A stretch of 46,583 nucleotides of DNA from positions 1 through 46,583 of the forward strand of contig JAJZPA010000003.1 of NCBI GenBank assembly GCA_021811425.1, read 5' to 3'. How positions within the stretch are numbered: position 1 is the stretch's first letter; every line of letters begins with the position of its first letter. The notes beneath the pieces are model-generated. The model saw only the letters and a list, made by a program, of their open reading frames with translations. It searched no databases and had not been told where the DNA came from. The position numbers and the translations under genes were made by a program. Shown here piece after piece: positions 39,720-46,583 of the stretch. This DNA is from Bacillota bacterium. Lineage in GTDB: Bacteria; Bacillota; Desulfitobacteriia; Desulfitobacteriales; Desulfitobacteriaceae.

Positions 39720-39733
39720 TGTAAACGTTTAGA
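39720..39733 (+). promoter_or_regulatory. LacI-family operator (RbsR or cre) downstream of the rbs promoter
   Basis: TGTAAACGTTTAGA contains the perfect 10-bp palindrome TAAACGTTTA (39722-39731) with the central CG typical of LacI/GalR operators. It fits 13 of 14 cre positions. It lies just downstream of the probable transcription start, a position that represses. Autoregulation by RbsR, CcpA control, or both are possible. Confidence 0.55.
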
Positions 39734-39779
39734 TCATCTCGAGCGGGTAACATTATAGCAATGAGCGTGGTGAAAGAAA

Positions 39780-40805
39780 ATGCACAAACCAACGATTGAA
39801 GATGTAGCAAAACTTGCCAAGGTATCGACAGCCACCGTATCCAGAGTTATCAACAAACAAGGCGGAGTAAAATCCAGCAAGGAGCAGCGTATTCTTGAGG
39901 TTATTGAAGAGTTAGCTTACATACCAAACGCTGTGGCTCGGAGTATGGTTCGGAAAATCACAAATACAATTGGCGTGATTATTCCTGATATTAACAACCC
40001 GTTCTTTCCGCTGGTCGTGTCCGGTATTGAGCAGCAAGCACGCAAGAAAGGCTACTTTACTATTCTTTGTAATACCAATGAATCACCGGAAATTGAAGAG
40101 GAACTGATTCAAATCCTTTTGGAACGAAGTGTCGATGGGCTAATTATCACGACTGCTAATGAATATGGCCACCAATTACAGCCCGTGATAGACCGGAGGA
40201 TTCCAGTTGTTGCTGTCGACCGTCAAATAAGAAATTATGAAGTCGATACAGTTTTGGTCGGTAATATGGATGGTGCCTATCAAGCGACCAGACATTTGAT
40301 TTTGCAAGGGCATAAGAAAATTGCAATTATTCGCGGCCCTCAAAATACGACGCCGGGATATGAGCGTTTCGTCGGCTATCGACGGGCTTTGGAAGATTAT
40401 AATATTCCTCTGCTTGATGAATATGTGTTGGAAGGCGACTTCAAGGAGGAAAGCGGCTACTTGGATACCCAAAAACTGCACAGTCTGCAGGATCGCCCGA
40501 CGGCGATATTTACAGCAAATAACTTGATGACACTGGGTTGCTTGAAAGCGCTTACGAAAATTGGCTGGGTGTTAGGGGAAGAGGTTAGTCTTATCGGTTT
40601 TGATGACCTTGACGTAGCAGAATTTGTGAATCCACAGTTAACTGTGGTATCCCGCCCGATGCGGCAGCTCGGTGAAGCGGCGTTTGATCTTTTATATGAG
40701 AAAATGACGCACCAAGGTGAATGGACTAAACGTCATTATGTGTTGTCACCCAAAATCAAAATTCGCCAATCATGTGTTCTGAGACCTTCAAAGACGATGG
40801 AATAG
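39780..40805 (+). CDS. rbsR: LacI-family transcriptional repressor, RbsR-like
   Basis: A 341-residue regulator. The N-terminal LacI HTH is TIEDVAKLAKVSTATVSRVINK with hinge helix YIPNAVARSM. A periplasmic-binding-protein-like effector domain follows from about residue 60 (IGVIIPDINNPFFPLVVSGIE and VDGLIITTANE). It is the first gene of a ribose-type operon and is followed 10 bp later by rbsD. It is expected to repress the operon until ribose or a related sugar is present. The LacI-type palindrome at 39722-39731 is its likely site. The RBS (GGTGAAAG) is weak, which suits a repressor. Confidence 0.9.
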   Translation: MHKPTIEDVAKLAKVSTATVSRVINKQGGVKSSKEQRILEVIEELAYIPNAVARSMVRKITNTIGVIIPDINNPFFPLVVSGIEQQARKKGYFTILCNTNESPEIEEELIQILLERSVDGLIITTANEYGHQLQPVIDRRIPVVAVDRQIRNYEVDTVLVGNMDGAYQATRHLILQGHKKIAIIRGPQNTTPGYERFVGYRRALEDYNIPLLDEYVLEGDFKEESGYLDTQKLHSLQDRPTAIFTANNLMTLGCLKALTKIGWVLGEEVSLIGFDDLDVAEFVNPQLTVVSRPMRQLGEAAFDLLYEKMTHQGEWTKRHYVLSPKIKIRQSCVLRPSKTME

Positions 40806-40814
40806 AGGAGGAAA

Positions 40815-41219
40815 ATGATGATGAGAAAAGGTGGAATTCTGAACCCTGTATTAGCCAAATTATTAGCGGAAACTGGCCATACGGACTATTTGGTGGTTAC
40901 GGATGCCGGCTTGCCAATTCCTGAAAATGTGAATACTCGGATTGATTTTGCATTGAAACCGGGTATTCCTGGCTTTTTGGAGTTGCTGGATACTGTTTTA
41001 AATGAACTAGTAGTAGAGAAAATCATCTTGGCCGAAGAGATCAAGACAGCTAGTCCTGAAATGCATGAAGAAATTTCAAAACGTTTTCAAAACATTCCTG
41101 TTGAATATGTCCCACATATTCAGTTTAAAGAAAACACCAAACGAGCACGGGGACTCATCCGAAGCGGGGAGTTTACGCCTTACGCTAACATTATCCTCCA
41201 AGCTGGTGTGGCCTATTAA
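40815..41219 (+). CDS. rbsD: D-ribose pyranase RbsD
   Basis: A 134-residue protein. GGILNPVLAKLLAETGHTDY holds the catalytic histidine, followed by LVVTDAGLPIP, KPGIPGFLELLDTVL and the C-terminal RSGEFTPYANIILQAGV. It interconverts beta-pyranose and beta-furanose ribose so that RbsK can phosphorylate it. Three ATG codons occur in a row (40815, 40818, 40821). GAGGAGG lies upstream, and the second or third gives better spacing. Normal length for the family. Confidence 0.95.
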   Translation: MMMRKGGILNPVLAKLLAETGHTDYLVVTDAGLPIPENVNTRIDFALKPGIPGFLELLDTVLNELVVEKIILAEEIKTASPEMHEEISKRFQNIPVEYVPHIQFKENTKRARGLIRSGEFTPYANIILQAGVAY

Positions 41220-41245
41220 TCAAGCGGTTTAAGGAGGAATCACCC

Positions 41246-42739
41246 GTGAACACTGCCAGGCTTAAAATGGTCGGTATTGGTAAGACATTTCCTGGGGTCA
41301 CGGCTTTAGACGGGGTCAATATTGAAGTGGGACAAGGGGAAATACTGGCTCTTCTCGGCGAAAATGGGGCTGGTAAGTCCACCCTAATGAAAATTCTTGT
41401 TGGAGTCTATCAACCTGATCAGGGAGAAATTTTTATAGACGGCCAAGAAGTCTCAATTGCTAATCCTCGTCAGGCTCAGGAACTGGGTATTAGCATCATC
41501 TACCAGGAGTTTAACTTGATACCGTATCTTAGCGTGGCAGAAAACGTCTTTCTGGGGAGAGAACCACGGGCTGCCAAAGGTGTCATGGATTGGCGGCGTT
41601 TATACGCTAAGACTGGGGAGTTGTTAGAGCAAGTGGGACTCAGCCAGATAGCGCCAAAAACTACAGTTAACGAACTTTCCATTGCAGAGCAACAGTTGGT
41701 TGAGATTGCCAAGGCTTTATCTTATGCCTCCAAAATCATTGTCATGGATGAACCTACGGCAGCGTTAAATGAGGAAGATACTCAGCGTTTAATCAACATC
41801 ATGGTTGGGCTTAAACAGAAAGGTATGGCCATTATTTTCATCACTCACCGTCTGGAGGAAGTGGAAAGGGTGGCTGACCAAATCACAGTGTTGCGTGACG
41901 GCCGATTTATCGGGAGTGCAGCAGCCCGGGATATGTCCAAAGACGATATGATACGCATGATGGTGGGACGTGATATTAAAGACTTGTATCCAAAACGTAA
42001 TACTAGATTGGGTAAAACTGTGCTGGAGGTCGAGCATTTAACGCTTAATAAAAAACTACATGACATTAGTTTTAATCTAGCTCAAGGGGAGATCTTGGGT
42101 ATCGGTGGCTTGATGGGTTCGGGCAATGAAATCCTGGCCAAGGTGCTCTTTGGATTATACCCTCAAGCGAAAGGCATCATTAAAGTTGACGGCGGTCAAC
42201 GACTACGTTCGATTCGAGATGCTATTGATGCCGGTGTGGCTTTAGTTACAGATGACCGCAAGGGATTGGGTCTGATCTTGTCGATGTCGGTGGCTGAAAA
42301 TGTTTTGTTAGCTGCTTATCGGAGAATGGCCAAGCTGGGGGTGTTGGCGGCACGGACAAAGCAAGAGGAAATCGTCAAGCAATGGGTCGCGAAACTGCGC
42401 ATCAAGGTCCAAAGCCCGGCTGTTGAGGTAGCAACACTCAGCGGTGGCAACCAGCAGAAAGTCGTCTTGGCTAAATGGTTGCATATGAATCCGAAAGTCT
42501 TGATCTTACATGAGCCTACACGGGGTATTGACGTGGGGGCAAAAGGCGAGATCTATCAATTGATGAAAGGTCTGACAGAAGAGGGTATCAGTATTATCCT
42601 AATCTCGTCAGAAATGCCTGAACTGTTGGGCATGAGCCACCGTATCTTGGTCATGAACGACGGCCGTGTAACCGCCGAACTTCCGATAGAAGAGGCGACG
42701 CAGGAAAAAATATTCATTCACGCCAGCGGGGGGAGGTAA
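41246..42739 (+). CDS. rbsA: Ribose ABC transporter ATP-binding protein RbsA
   Basis: A 497-residue protein with two fused ABC domains, as in sugar importers of the CUT2 class. Domain 1 has Walker A GENGAGKST, signature LSIAEQQ and Walker B IIVMDEPTAAL. Domain 2 (from about residue 250) has a degenerate Walker A, GLMGSGNEI, signature LSGGNQQ and Walker B VLILHEPTRGIDVG. This asymmetry is normal in the family. The GTG start follows AAGGAGG. It energises the RbsC channel at the inner face of the membrane. Confidence 0.95.
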   Translation: MNTARLKMVGIGKTFPGVTALDGVNIEVGQGEILALLGENGAGKSTLMKILVGVYQPDQGEIFIDGQEVSIANPRQAQELGISIIYQEFNLIPYLSVAENVFLGREPRAAKGVMDWRRLYAKTGELLEQVGLSQIAPKTTVNELSIAEQQLVEIAKALSYASKIIVMDEPTAALNEEDTQRLINIMVGLKQKGMAIIFITHRLEEVERVADQITVLRDGRFIGSAAARDMSKDDMIRMMVGRDIKDLYPKRNTRLGKTVLEVEHLTLNKKLHDISFNLAQGEILGIGGLMGSGNEILAKVLFGLYPQAKGIIKVDGGQRLRSIRDAIDAGVALVTDDRKGLGLILSMSVAENVLLAAYRRMAKLGVLAARTKQEEIVKQWVAKLRIKVQSPAVEVATLSGGNQQKVVLAKWLHMNPKVLILHEPTRGIDVGAKGEIYQLMKGLTEEGISIILISSEMPELLGMSHRILVMNDGRVTAELPIEEATQEKIFIHASGGR

Positions 42740-42746
42740 GTTGAAC

Positions 42747-43718
42747 ATGGAAAGACCGGAAGGAATAAATAAGTTCAACCTGGTTGGGTTTATCAACAAA
42801 TACAGGGTCTTTCTTATCTTACTGGTTACATGTTTGATTGCCAGTTTCTTGTCCGACGCCTTTTTCAGTGTTGCCAATTTGTTCAATGTCGCCCGGCAGG
42901 TGTCAATCACCGCTATTGTTGCGGCTGGGATGACTCTGGTCATCCTGATTGCAGGCATTGACTTGTCTGTGGGTTCTATTCTGGCTTTTACCGGTGCCAT
43001 GGTTGCCGGAATGTTGACGGCCAAGATGACGCTCCCTTTTGCTATATTATTGGCTTTAGGGGTTGGGGCATTGATTGGGCTGGTTAACGGACTCATAGTC
43101 ACGAAATTCGGGGTTCCAGCTTTTATTGTAACGCTGGCACTCATGACCATCGGTCGGGGTCTGACTTTAGTCTATACCAAGGGGTATCCGTTGGTTATAA
43201 GCAACCATTCGTTCCGGGCGATTGGGGGCGGGGAACTCCTCGGGATGCCGCTACCGATCGTTGTCATGCTGTTACTTTATGCGCTGATGTATTGGGTTCT
43301 GCGATATACAGCCTTTGGACGTTACGTTTATGCCATTGGCGGGAACGAAGAAGCTTCCCGGTTGTCTGGGATTCAGGTCGATCAGGTCAAGATTGCGGTT
43401 TATGGCATCTCAGGACTTCTGTCTGCGTTGTCTTCAATGATCTATACTTCACGTCTTATGTCGGCGCAGCCCACGGCTGGAACAGGATTGGAACTGGATG
43501 CGATAGCCGCTGTTATTATTGGTGGGACTAGTTTATCAGGTGGGAGAGGGGGGATCATTGGTACTCTGGTGGGGGCCTTGATTATGGGCGTACTGGATAA
43601 CGTGCTGAATTTAATGAATGTTTCGCCATTCTATCAAAGTATCGCCAAAGGCCTCGTAATTCTCATTGCCGTAATCGTCGACGGGAAGTTCTTACAAATT
43701 AGGAACAAAAAGAAGTAA
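42747..43718 (+). CDS. rbsC: Ribose ABC transporter permease RbsC
   Basis: A 323-residue membrane protein with about ten hydrophobic helices. It has the BPD_transp_2 signatures ITAIVAAGMTLVILIAGIDL, SVGSILAFTGAM, GLVNGLIVTKFGVPAFIVTL and AAVIIGGTSLSGGRGGIIGT. It forms the membrane channel for the sugar. The ATG at 42747 is preferred, as GGAGGT lies about 9 nt upstream; the TTG at 42741 is only 3 nt from it. It starts directly after rbsA, suggesting translational coupling. Confidence 0.95.
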   Translation: MERPEGINKFNLVGFINKYRVFLILLVTCLIASFLSDAFFSVANLFNVARQVSITAIVAAGMTLVILIAGIDLSVGSILAFTGAMVAGMLTAKMTLPFAILLALGVGALIGLVNGLIVTKFGVPAFIVTLALMTIGRGLTLVYTKGYPLVISNHSFRAIGGGELLGMPLPIVVMLLLYALMYWVLRYTAFGRYVYAIGGNEEASRLSGIQVDQVKIAVYGISGLLSALSSMIYTSRLMSAQPTAGTGLELDAIAAVIIGGTSLSGGRGGIIGTLVGALIMGVLDNVLNLMNVSPFYQSIAKGLVILIAVIVDGKFLQIRNKKK

Positions 43719-43734
43719 TTGGGAGGAAAAACGG

Positions 43735-44694
43735 ATGAAAAGAAAGTTGACCGCGATTCTAATTTCCTTACTTACCCTGAGCTTGGTTTTAGTTGGCTGT
43801 GGTGCCCAAAGCACTGACAACAAGAATGGCAGTACGGGTACAAAAAAGCTTAAAGTAGGCTTATCTCAGAATACTTTGAATAACCCATTTTTTGTTGCCG
43901 TAAAAGAGGGTGCTGAGGCTGAAGCCAAAGCGGCGGGTATTGATCTGGTTTTAACCGATGCGCAAAACAACCCTGCTACCCAATTATCCAATATTGAAAA
44001 CTTAATTCAGCAAAAACCTGACGTCCTGATTATTGACCCAACCGACAGTGATGCCGTTGTGGAAGGTATTAAGAAGGCCAATGATGCCAAGATCCCTGTT
44101 TTCACGATTGACCGTCAAGCCAACGGCGGAAGTGTCCTTACTCACATCGGTTTTGATGCCATCAAATCCGGTAACATTGCCGGTGAGGCACTGGCGAAAG
44201 CCCTAAACGGAAAAGGTAAAGTTGTGGAAATCCAAGGGATTATGGGAACGAACGTAGCCCAAGACCGCAGCAAAGGCTTCAATCAAGCCATCTCCAAATA
44301 CCCTGACATTAAAGTTGTTGCTCGGCAGACAGCCAATTTTGACCGTGGCCAAGCATTGAATGTCATGGAGAATATCCTGCAAGCGAACCCGGACATCGAT
44401 GGTGTTTACGCAGCTAATGACGAAATGGCCATGGGTGTTCTCTCGGCGCTTGAGTCCGCTGGCAAATCTGGCAAGGTCAAATTAATCGGATGTGATGCAA
44501 TTGACCCGGCCATTGCCGCGATCAAATCCGACAAGATGGCGGGTACTATCGCTGAACCTCCCTATTTCTTGGGTAAACAAGCCGTGCAAATTGCCGAAAA
44601 GATTGTCAAAGGTGAAAAGGTGGAGCAAAAAATTATTCTTGACTCTACGTTGGTGACGAAAGAAAATGTCGATAAGGTTAAAACGCGCGATTAG
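43735..44694 (+). CDS. rbsB: Ribose-type ABC transporter substrate-binding lipoprotein RbsB
   Basis: A 319-residue lipoprotein with lipobox LVLVGC near residue 22. The Peripla_BP_4 domain begins KVGLSQNTLNNPFFVAVKEG, with sugar-contact regions QNNPATQLSNIENLIQQKPD, FTIDRQANGGSV, GIMGTNVAQDRSKGF and AANDEMAMGVLSALE. It delivers the sugar to RbsC on the outer face. GGGAGG precedes the ATG. The DRQANGG motif fits ribose-type pentose binders; deoxyribose cannot be excluded. Confidence 0.94.
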   Translation: MKRKLTAILISLLTLSLVLVGCGAQSTDNKNGSTGTKKLKVGLSQNTLNNPFFVAVKEGAEAEAKAAGIDLVLTDAQNNPATQLSNIENLIQQKPDVLIIDPTDSDAVVEGIKKANDAKIPVFTIDRQANGGSVLTHIGFDAIKSGNIAGEALAKALNGKGKVVEIQGIMGTNVAQDRSKGFNQAISKYPDIKVVARQTANFDRGQALNVMENILQANPDIDGVYAANDEMAMGVLSALESAGKSGKVKLIGCDAIDPAIAAIKSDKMAGTIAEPPYFLGKQAVQIAEKIVKGEKVEQKIILDSTLVTKENVDKVKTRD

Positions 44695-44705
44695 GAGTGG
44701 CAAAG

Positions 44706-45638
44706 TTGGGTCAAGGAATAGTTACCGTTGTCGGGAGCTACGTGACAGACTTGATGAGCCGGACTCCGCACATGCCTAGAGTTGGTGAAACCGTCCTCGG
44801 AGGCCCATTTAAAATGGGCCCCGGGGGAAAGGGTGGGAACCAGGCGGTGGCGGCGGCACGGCAAGGATCAATGGTCTATATGGTGAGTAAAGTTGGGGAC
44901 GATGAATTTGGGGTTTATGCCCGCGCCAACTTTACCAAAGAGCACATCATAACTGAATACGTATTTGTAAACACTGAAGAATCAACGGGTGCGGCACTGA
45001 TTGCAGTGGATGACAATGGGGATAATATGATTGTGGTAGCTTTGGGTGCGTGTGGGAAGCTTACAGCTTCAGAAGTAGCGCAAGCAAGTGGAGCTATTAG
45101 AATTTCTACTGTGGTGCTAGTGCAGTTGGAGACGAGCACTGAAGCCGTAGTACAAACCGTGGCTGCAGCCAAAAACTACGGTGTTCCCGTAATCCTTAAT
45201 CCGGCGCCATATCACGAGTTCCCTCGAGAAATTCTTAAGGATATCACCTATATTACCCCGAATGAAACGGAGGCCTGTAGCCTGACCGGAGTGCAGGTTG
45301 ATAATGAGGAGGATGCGCTACGGGCTGCCAAAATTATGTATGACATGGGTGTGCCCAATGTTTTAATCACTTTGGGCAAAAAAGGTTGCTATTTTTACAA
45401 CGGAGGGGAAACGGGCCTGCTATATTCAGGCTTTGAGGTTCAGGCAGTCGATACTACCGGCGCTGGCGATGCTTTTAACGGCGGGCTGGCTTATGCTTTA
45501 GCCGCAGGGCAAGAACTCGATGATGCCATCGTTTACGCCAATGCGGTCGCTGCCCTGTCTGTGACCAAGGTAGGTACAGCTCCGGCAATGCCAACCAAGG
45601 AAGAGGTAGACGCGTTTCTCGTAGAACGAATGCGGTAA
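44706..45638 (+). CDS. rbsK: PfkB-family sugar kinase, ribokinase RbsK (or deoxyribokinase)
   Basis: A 310-residue protein. The start is set at TTG 44706, with AGGAG 8 nt upstream; the GTG at 44697 lacks an RBS. Motifs are the N-terminal VVGSYVTDLMSRTPHMPRVG, substrate loop GPGGKGGNQAVAAARQGS, and the PfkB signature DTTGAGDAFNGGLAYAL with catalytic Asp near residue 255. Ribokinase uses ATP to make ribose-5-phosphate. The presence of deoC immediately downstream raises the option of deoxyribose as substrate, giving deoxyribose-5-phosphate. The first Asp-containing loop (VTDLMSRTPHMP) differs from the classical ribokinase NxDh, which may matter for specificity. Confidence 0.9.
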   Translation: MGQGIVTVVGSYVTDLMSRTPHMPRVGETVLGGPFKMGPGGKGGNQAVAAARQGSMVYMVSKVGDDEFGVYARANFTKEHIITEYVFVNTEESTGAALIAVDDNGDNMIVVALGACGKLTASEVAQASGAIRISTVVLVQLETSTEAVVQTVAAAKNYGVPVILNPAPYHEFPREILKDITYITPNETEACSLTGVQVDNEEDALRAAKIMYDMGVPNVLITLGKKGCYFYNGGETGLLYSGFEVQAVDTTGAGDAFNGGLAYALAAGQELDDAIVYANAVAALSVTKVGTAPAMPTKEEVDAFLVERMR

Positions 45639-45651
45639 GTAAGAGGGAGTT

Positions 45652-45706
45652 GCCGCCCGGGAAATCCTGCGTATTTTAGGCGCTGTGGTTTTTGCTACCG
45701 GGCGGC
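45652..45706 (+). other. Intercistronic hairpin between rbsK and deoC
   Basis: GCCGCCCGG (45652-45660) pairs with CCGGGCGGC (45698-45706) across a 37-nt loop. There is no T-run, so it may stabilise or process the mRNA and lower deoC expression. Confidence 0.45.
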
Positions 45707-45735
45707 TCAAATAATTGATAAGGAAGAGAAACAGC

Positions 45736-46419
45736 ATGGACAAAGAGAAACTTGCCAAACTGATCGATCATACTTTATTAAAACCTAACACTTTAGATGA
45801 GCAGGTAGAGACTTTGTGCGCTGAAGCCAAGGAATATGGGTTTGCTTCCGTCTGCATCAATCCATCCTTTATTCCACTCGCTAAAAGTCGTCTAATTAAT
45901 ACGAAAGTTAAAGTCTGCACGGTGATTGGATTTCCGTTGGGCGCCAATACTACAAGAACCAAGCTGTTTGAGGCACAAGATGCCTTGACCATGGGGGCGG
46001 AAGAATTAGATTACGTGGTAAATATCGGCGATGTGCTGAATGGTCGTTTTGATTTGGTAAGAGCGGAGATGCAAAAATTCTCTCAACTTAAGCAAGATAG
46101 CACTAATATAACCATTAAAATCATCCTGGAAACTTGCTACCTCAATGAGGAACAAATTGTTATGCTCTGCGAATTGGCTAGGGAAACAGGCTTGGATTTC
46201 GTCAAGACTTCCACCGGTTTTGGCAGTGGTGGAGCAACCGTAGAGCATGTGGCGCTCATGCGCTCTACGGTGCGGCAGGAACTGGGGGTTAAGGCCTCAG
46301 GGGGTATCCGTTCTTACAATGATGCTAGCAAGATGATTGAAGCTGGAGCCTCGCGAATTGGGGCAAGCGCCAGTGTCGCCATCGTAAACGGTGCAATTTT
46401 ACCGGATGCAGATCAATAA
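45736..46419 (+). CDS. deoC: Deoxyribose-phosphate aldolase DeoC
   Basis: A 227-residue class I aldolase starting MDKEKLAKLIDHTLLKPN. The Schiff-base lysine is in FVKTSTGFGSGGAT, and the second lysine lies in GVKASGGIRSY. The acidic DYVVNIG segment is present. It splits 2-deoxyribose-5-phosphate into glyceraldehyde-3-phosphate and acetaldehyde. AAGGAAGAG precedes the ATG at 45736. As last gene of the ribose-type operon it suggests that deoxyribose from DNA or deoxynucleosides is also used. A terminator follows. Confidence 0.95.
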   Translation: MDKEKLAKLIDHTLLKPNTLDEQVETLCAEAKEYGFASVCINPSFIPLAKSRLINTKVKVCTVIGFPLGANTTRTKLFEAQDALTMGAEELDYVVNIGDVLNGRFDLVRAEMQKFSQLKQDSTNITIKIILETCYLNEEQIVMLCELARETGLDFVKTSTGFGSGGATVEHVALMRSTVRQELGVKASGGIRSYNDASKMIEAGASRIGASASVAIVNGAILPDADQ

Positions 46420-46441
46420 GAGTTGAGTTTACCTAATAATT

Positions 46442-46466
46442 AAAGCAGTTCAGTGGACTGCTTTTT
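46442..46466 (+). terminator. Terminator of the rbs-deoC operon
   Basis: AAAGCAGT (46442-46449) pairs with ACTGCTTT (46457-46464) and continues into TT. It lies 22 bp after deoC and may also serve the minus-strand gene that enters from the right. Confidence 0.75.
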
Positions 46467-46473
46467 GGGCATT

Positions 46474-46583
46474 TCACACAGAACCTACTCTATTTAAATC
46501 ATCAATTGCTTTTTTCAGCTCAGTAATTCGTACATTTTGGACGTCAATAATACTTTGTAAATCTTGTTTGGCTTGGTCAAGGT
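46474..46583 (-). CDS. C-terminal end of a coiled-coil protein, cut by window edge
   Basis: The minus-strand frame is open from the right edge to a TGA at 46474-46476. It encodes 35 residues (LDQAKQDLQSIIDVQNVRIT, then ELKKAIDDLNRVGSV) with a regular heptad pattern of Leu and Ile, typical of a coiled coil. The start lies outside the window and no family can be named. It is convergent with deoC. Confidence 0.5.
   Translation of the reverse strand, partial: LDQAKQDLQSIIDVQNVRITELKKAIDDLNRVGSV

Overview
The window reads as chromosomal DNA of an endospore-forming, anaerobic low-to-mid GC Firmicute, most like the Desulfosporosinus/Desulfitobacterium group. The grounds are purine-rich AGGAGG ribosome-binding sites, frequent TTG/GTG starts, a fused GlcD/GlcF-type oxidase, a sulfide:quinone-oxidoreductase-like flavoprotein, a DUF1657 spore-type protein and relics of a ger germination operon. 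The genus is inferred from gene content only. No rRNA, tRNA, CRISPR array, transposase or phage gene was seen.

Layout. 1-8.4 kb: the tail of a double-HTH regulator, a 901-residue FAD/Fe-S oxidase, small proteins, a hemolysin-III membrane protein, a secreted polysaccharide deacetylase and a LarA-type racemase preceded by three perfect 17-bp tandem repeats. 8.4-16.5 kb: an ArAE exporter, an alpha/beta hydrolase, a divergent cell-envelope locus (PepSY-like protein facing a secreted protein plus a SHOCT protein) with PhoP-like boxes, an Mrr-type nuclease, a truncated polyferredoxin, an orphan ABC permease and a DUF1624 membrane protein. The 15.2-15.56 kb gap holds an unusual array of small hairpins. 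17.0-29.3 kb: an NCS1 permease, beta-ureidopropionase, dihydropyrimidinase, PreA, an omega-aminotransferase and MmsA, which together spell reductive uracil breakdown through beta-alanine to acetyl-CoA. It is followed by a PocR/LytS-type kinase, alanine dehydrogenase on the other strand and an AraC-type response regulator. 29.3-38.9 kb: accessory hydrolases, a GalT-like protein, an SQR-like protein, a DUF5667 protein, HtpX, PstS with a clear Pho-box promoter, a CoA-dehydratase-activase-related protein, a DUF1657 protein and a papain-like amidase. 38.8-39.6 kb: a gene graveyard. 39.8-46.4 kb: rbsR-rbsD-rbsA-rbsC-rbsB-rbsK-deoC.

How it works together. The pyrimidine island and the ribose/deoxyribose operon cover both halves of nucleoside salvage for carbon and nitrogen. 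In the base branch, transamination of beta-alanine with pyruvate would make L-alanine, and the adjacent alanine dehydrogenase would return pyruvate, ammonium and NADH. The largest puzzle is that the aminotransferase has alanine where the PLP-binding lysine should be (residue 288). PreA also lacks its usual flavoprotein partner PreT in this window.

Recurring structural themes are: (i) a roughly 90-bp interspersed repeat in four copies whose terminal hairpin shows compensatory changes; (ii) a hairpin array in which every loop carries TCC (GGA on the other strand) while the stems vary; (iii) several decayed genes (polyferredoxin, polysaccharide deacetylase, MGDG-type glycosyltransferase, gerA/gerC); and (iv) PhoP-like TTCA/TTAC direct repeats of 11-bp period at pstS and at the divergent envelope locus.
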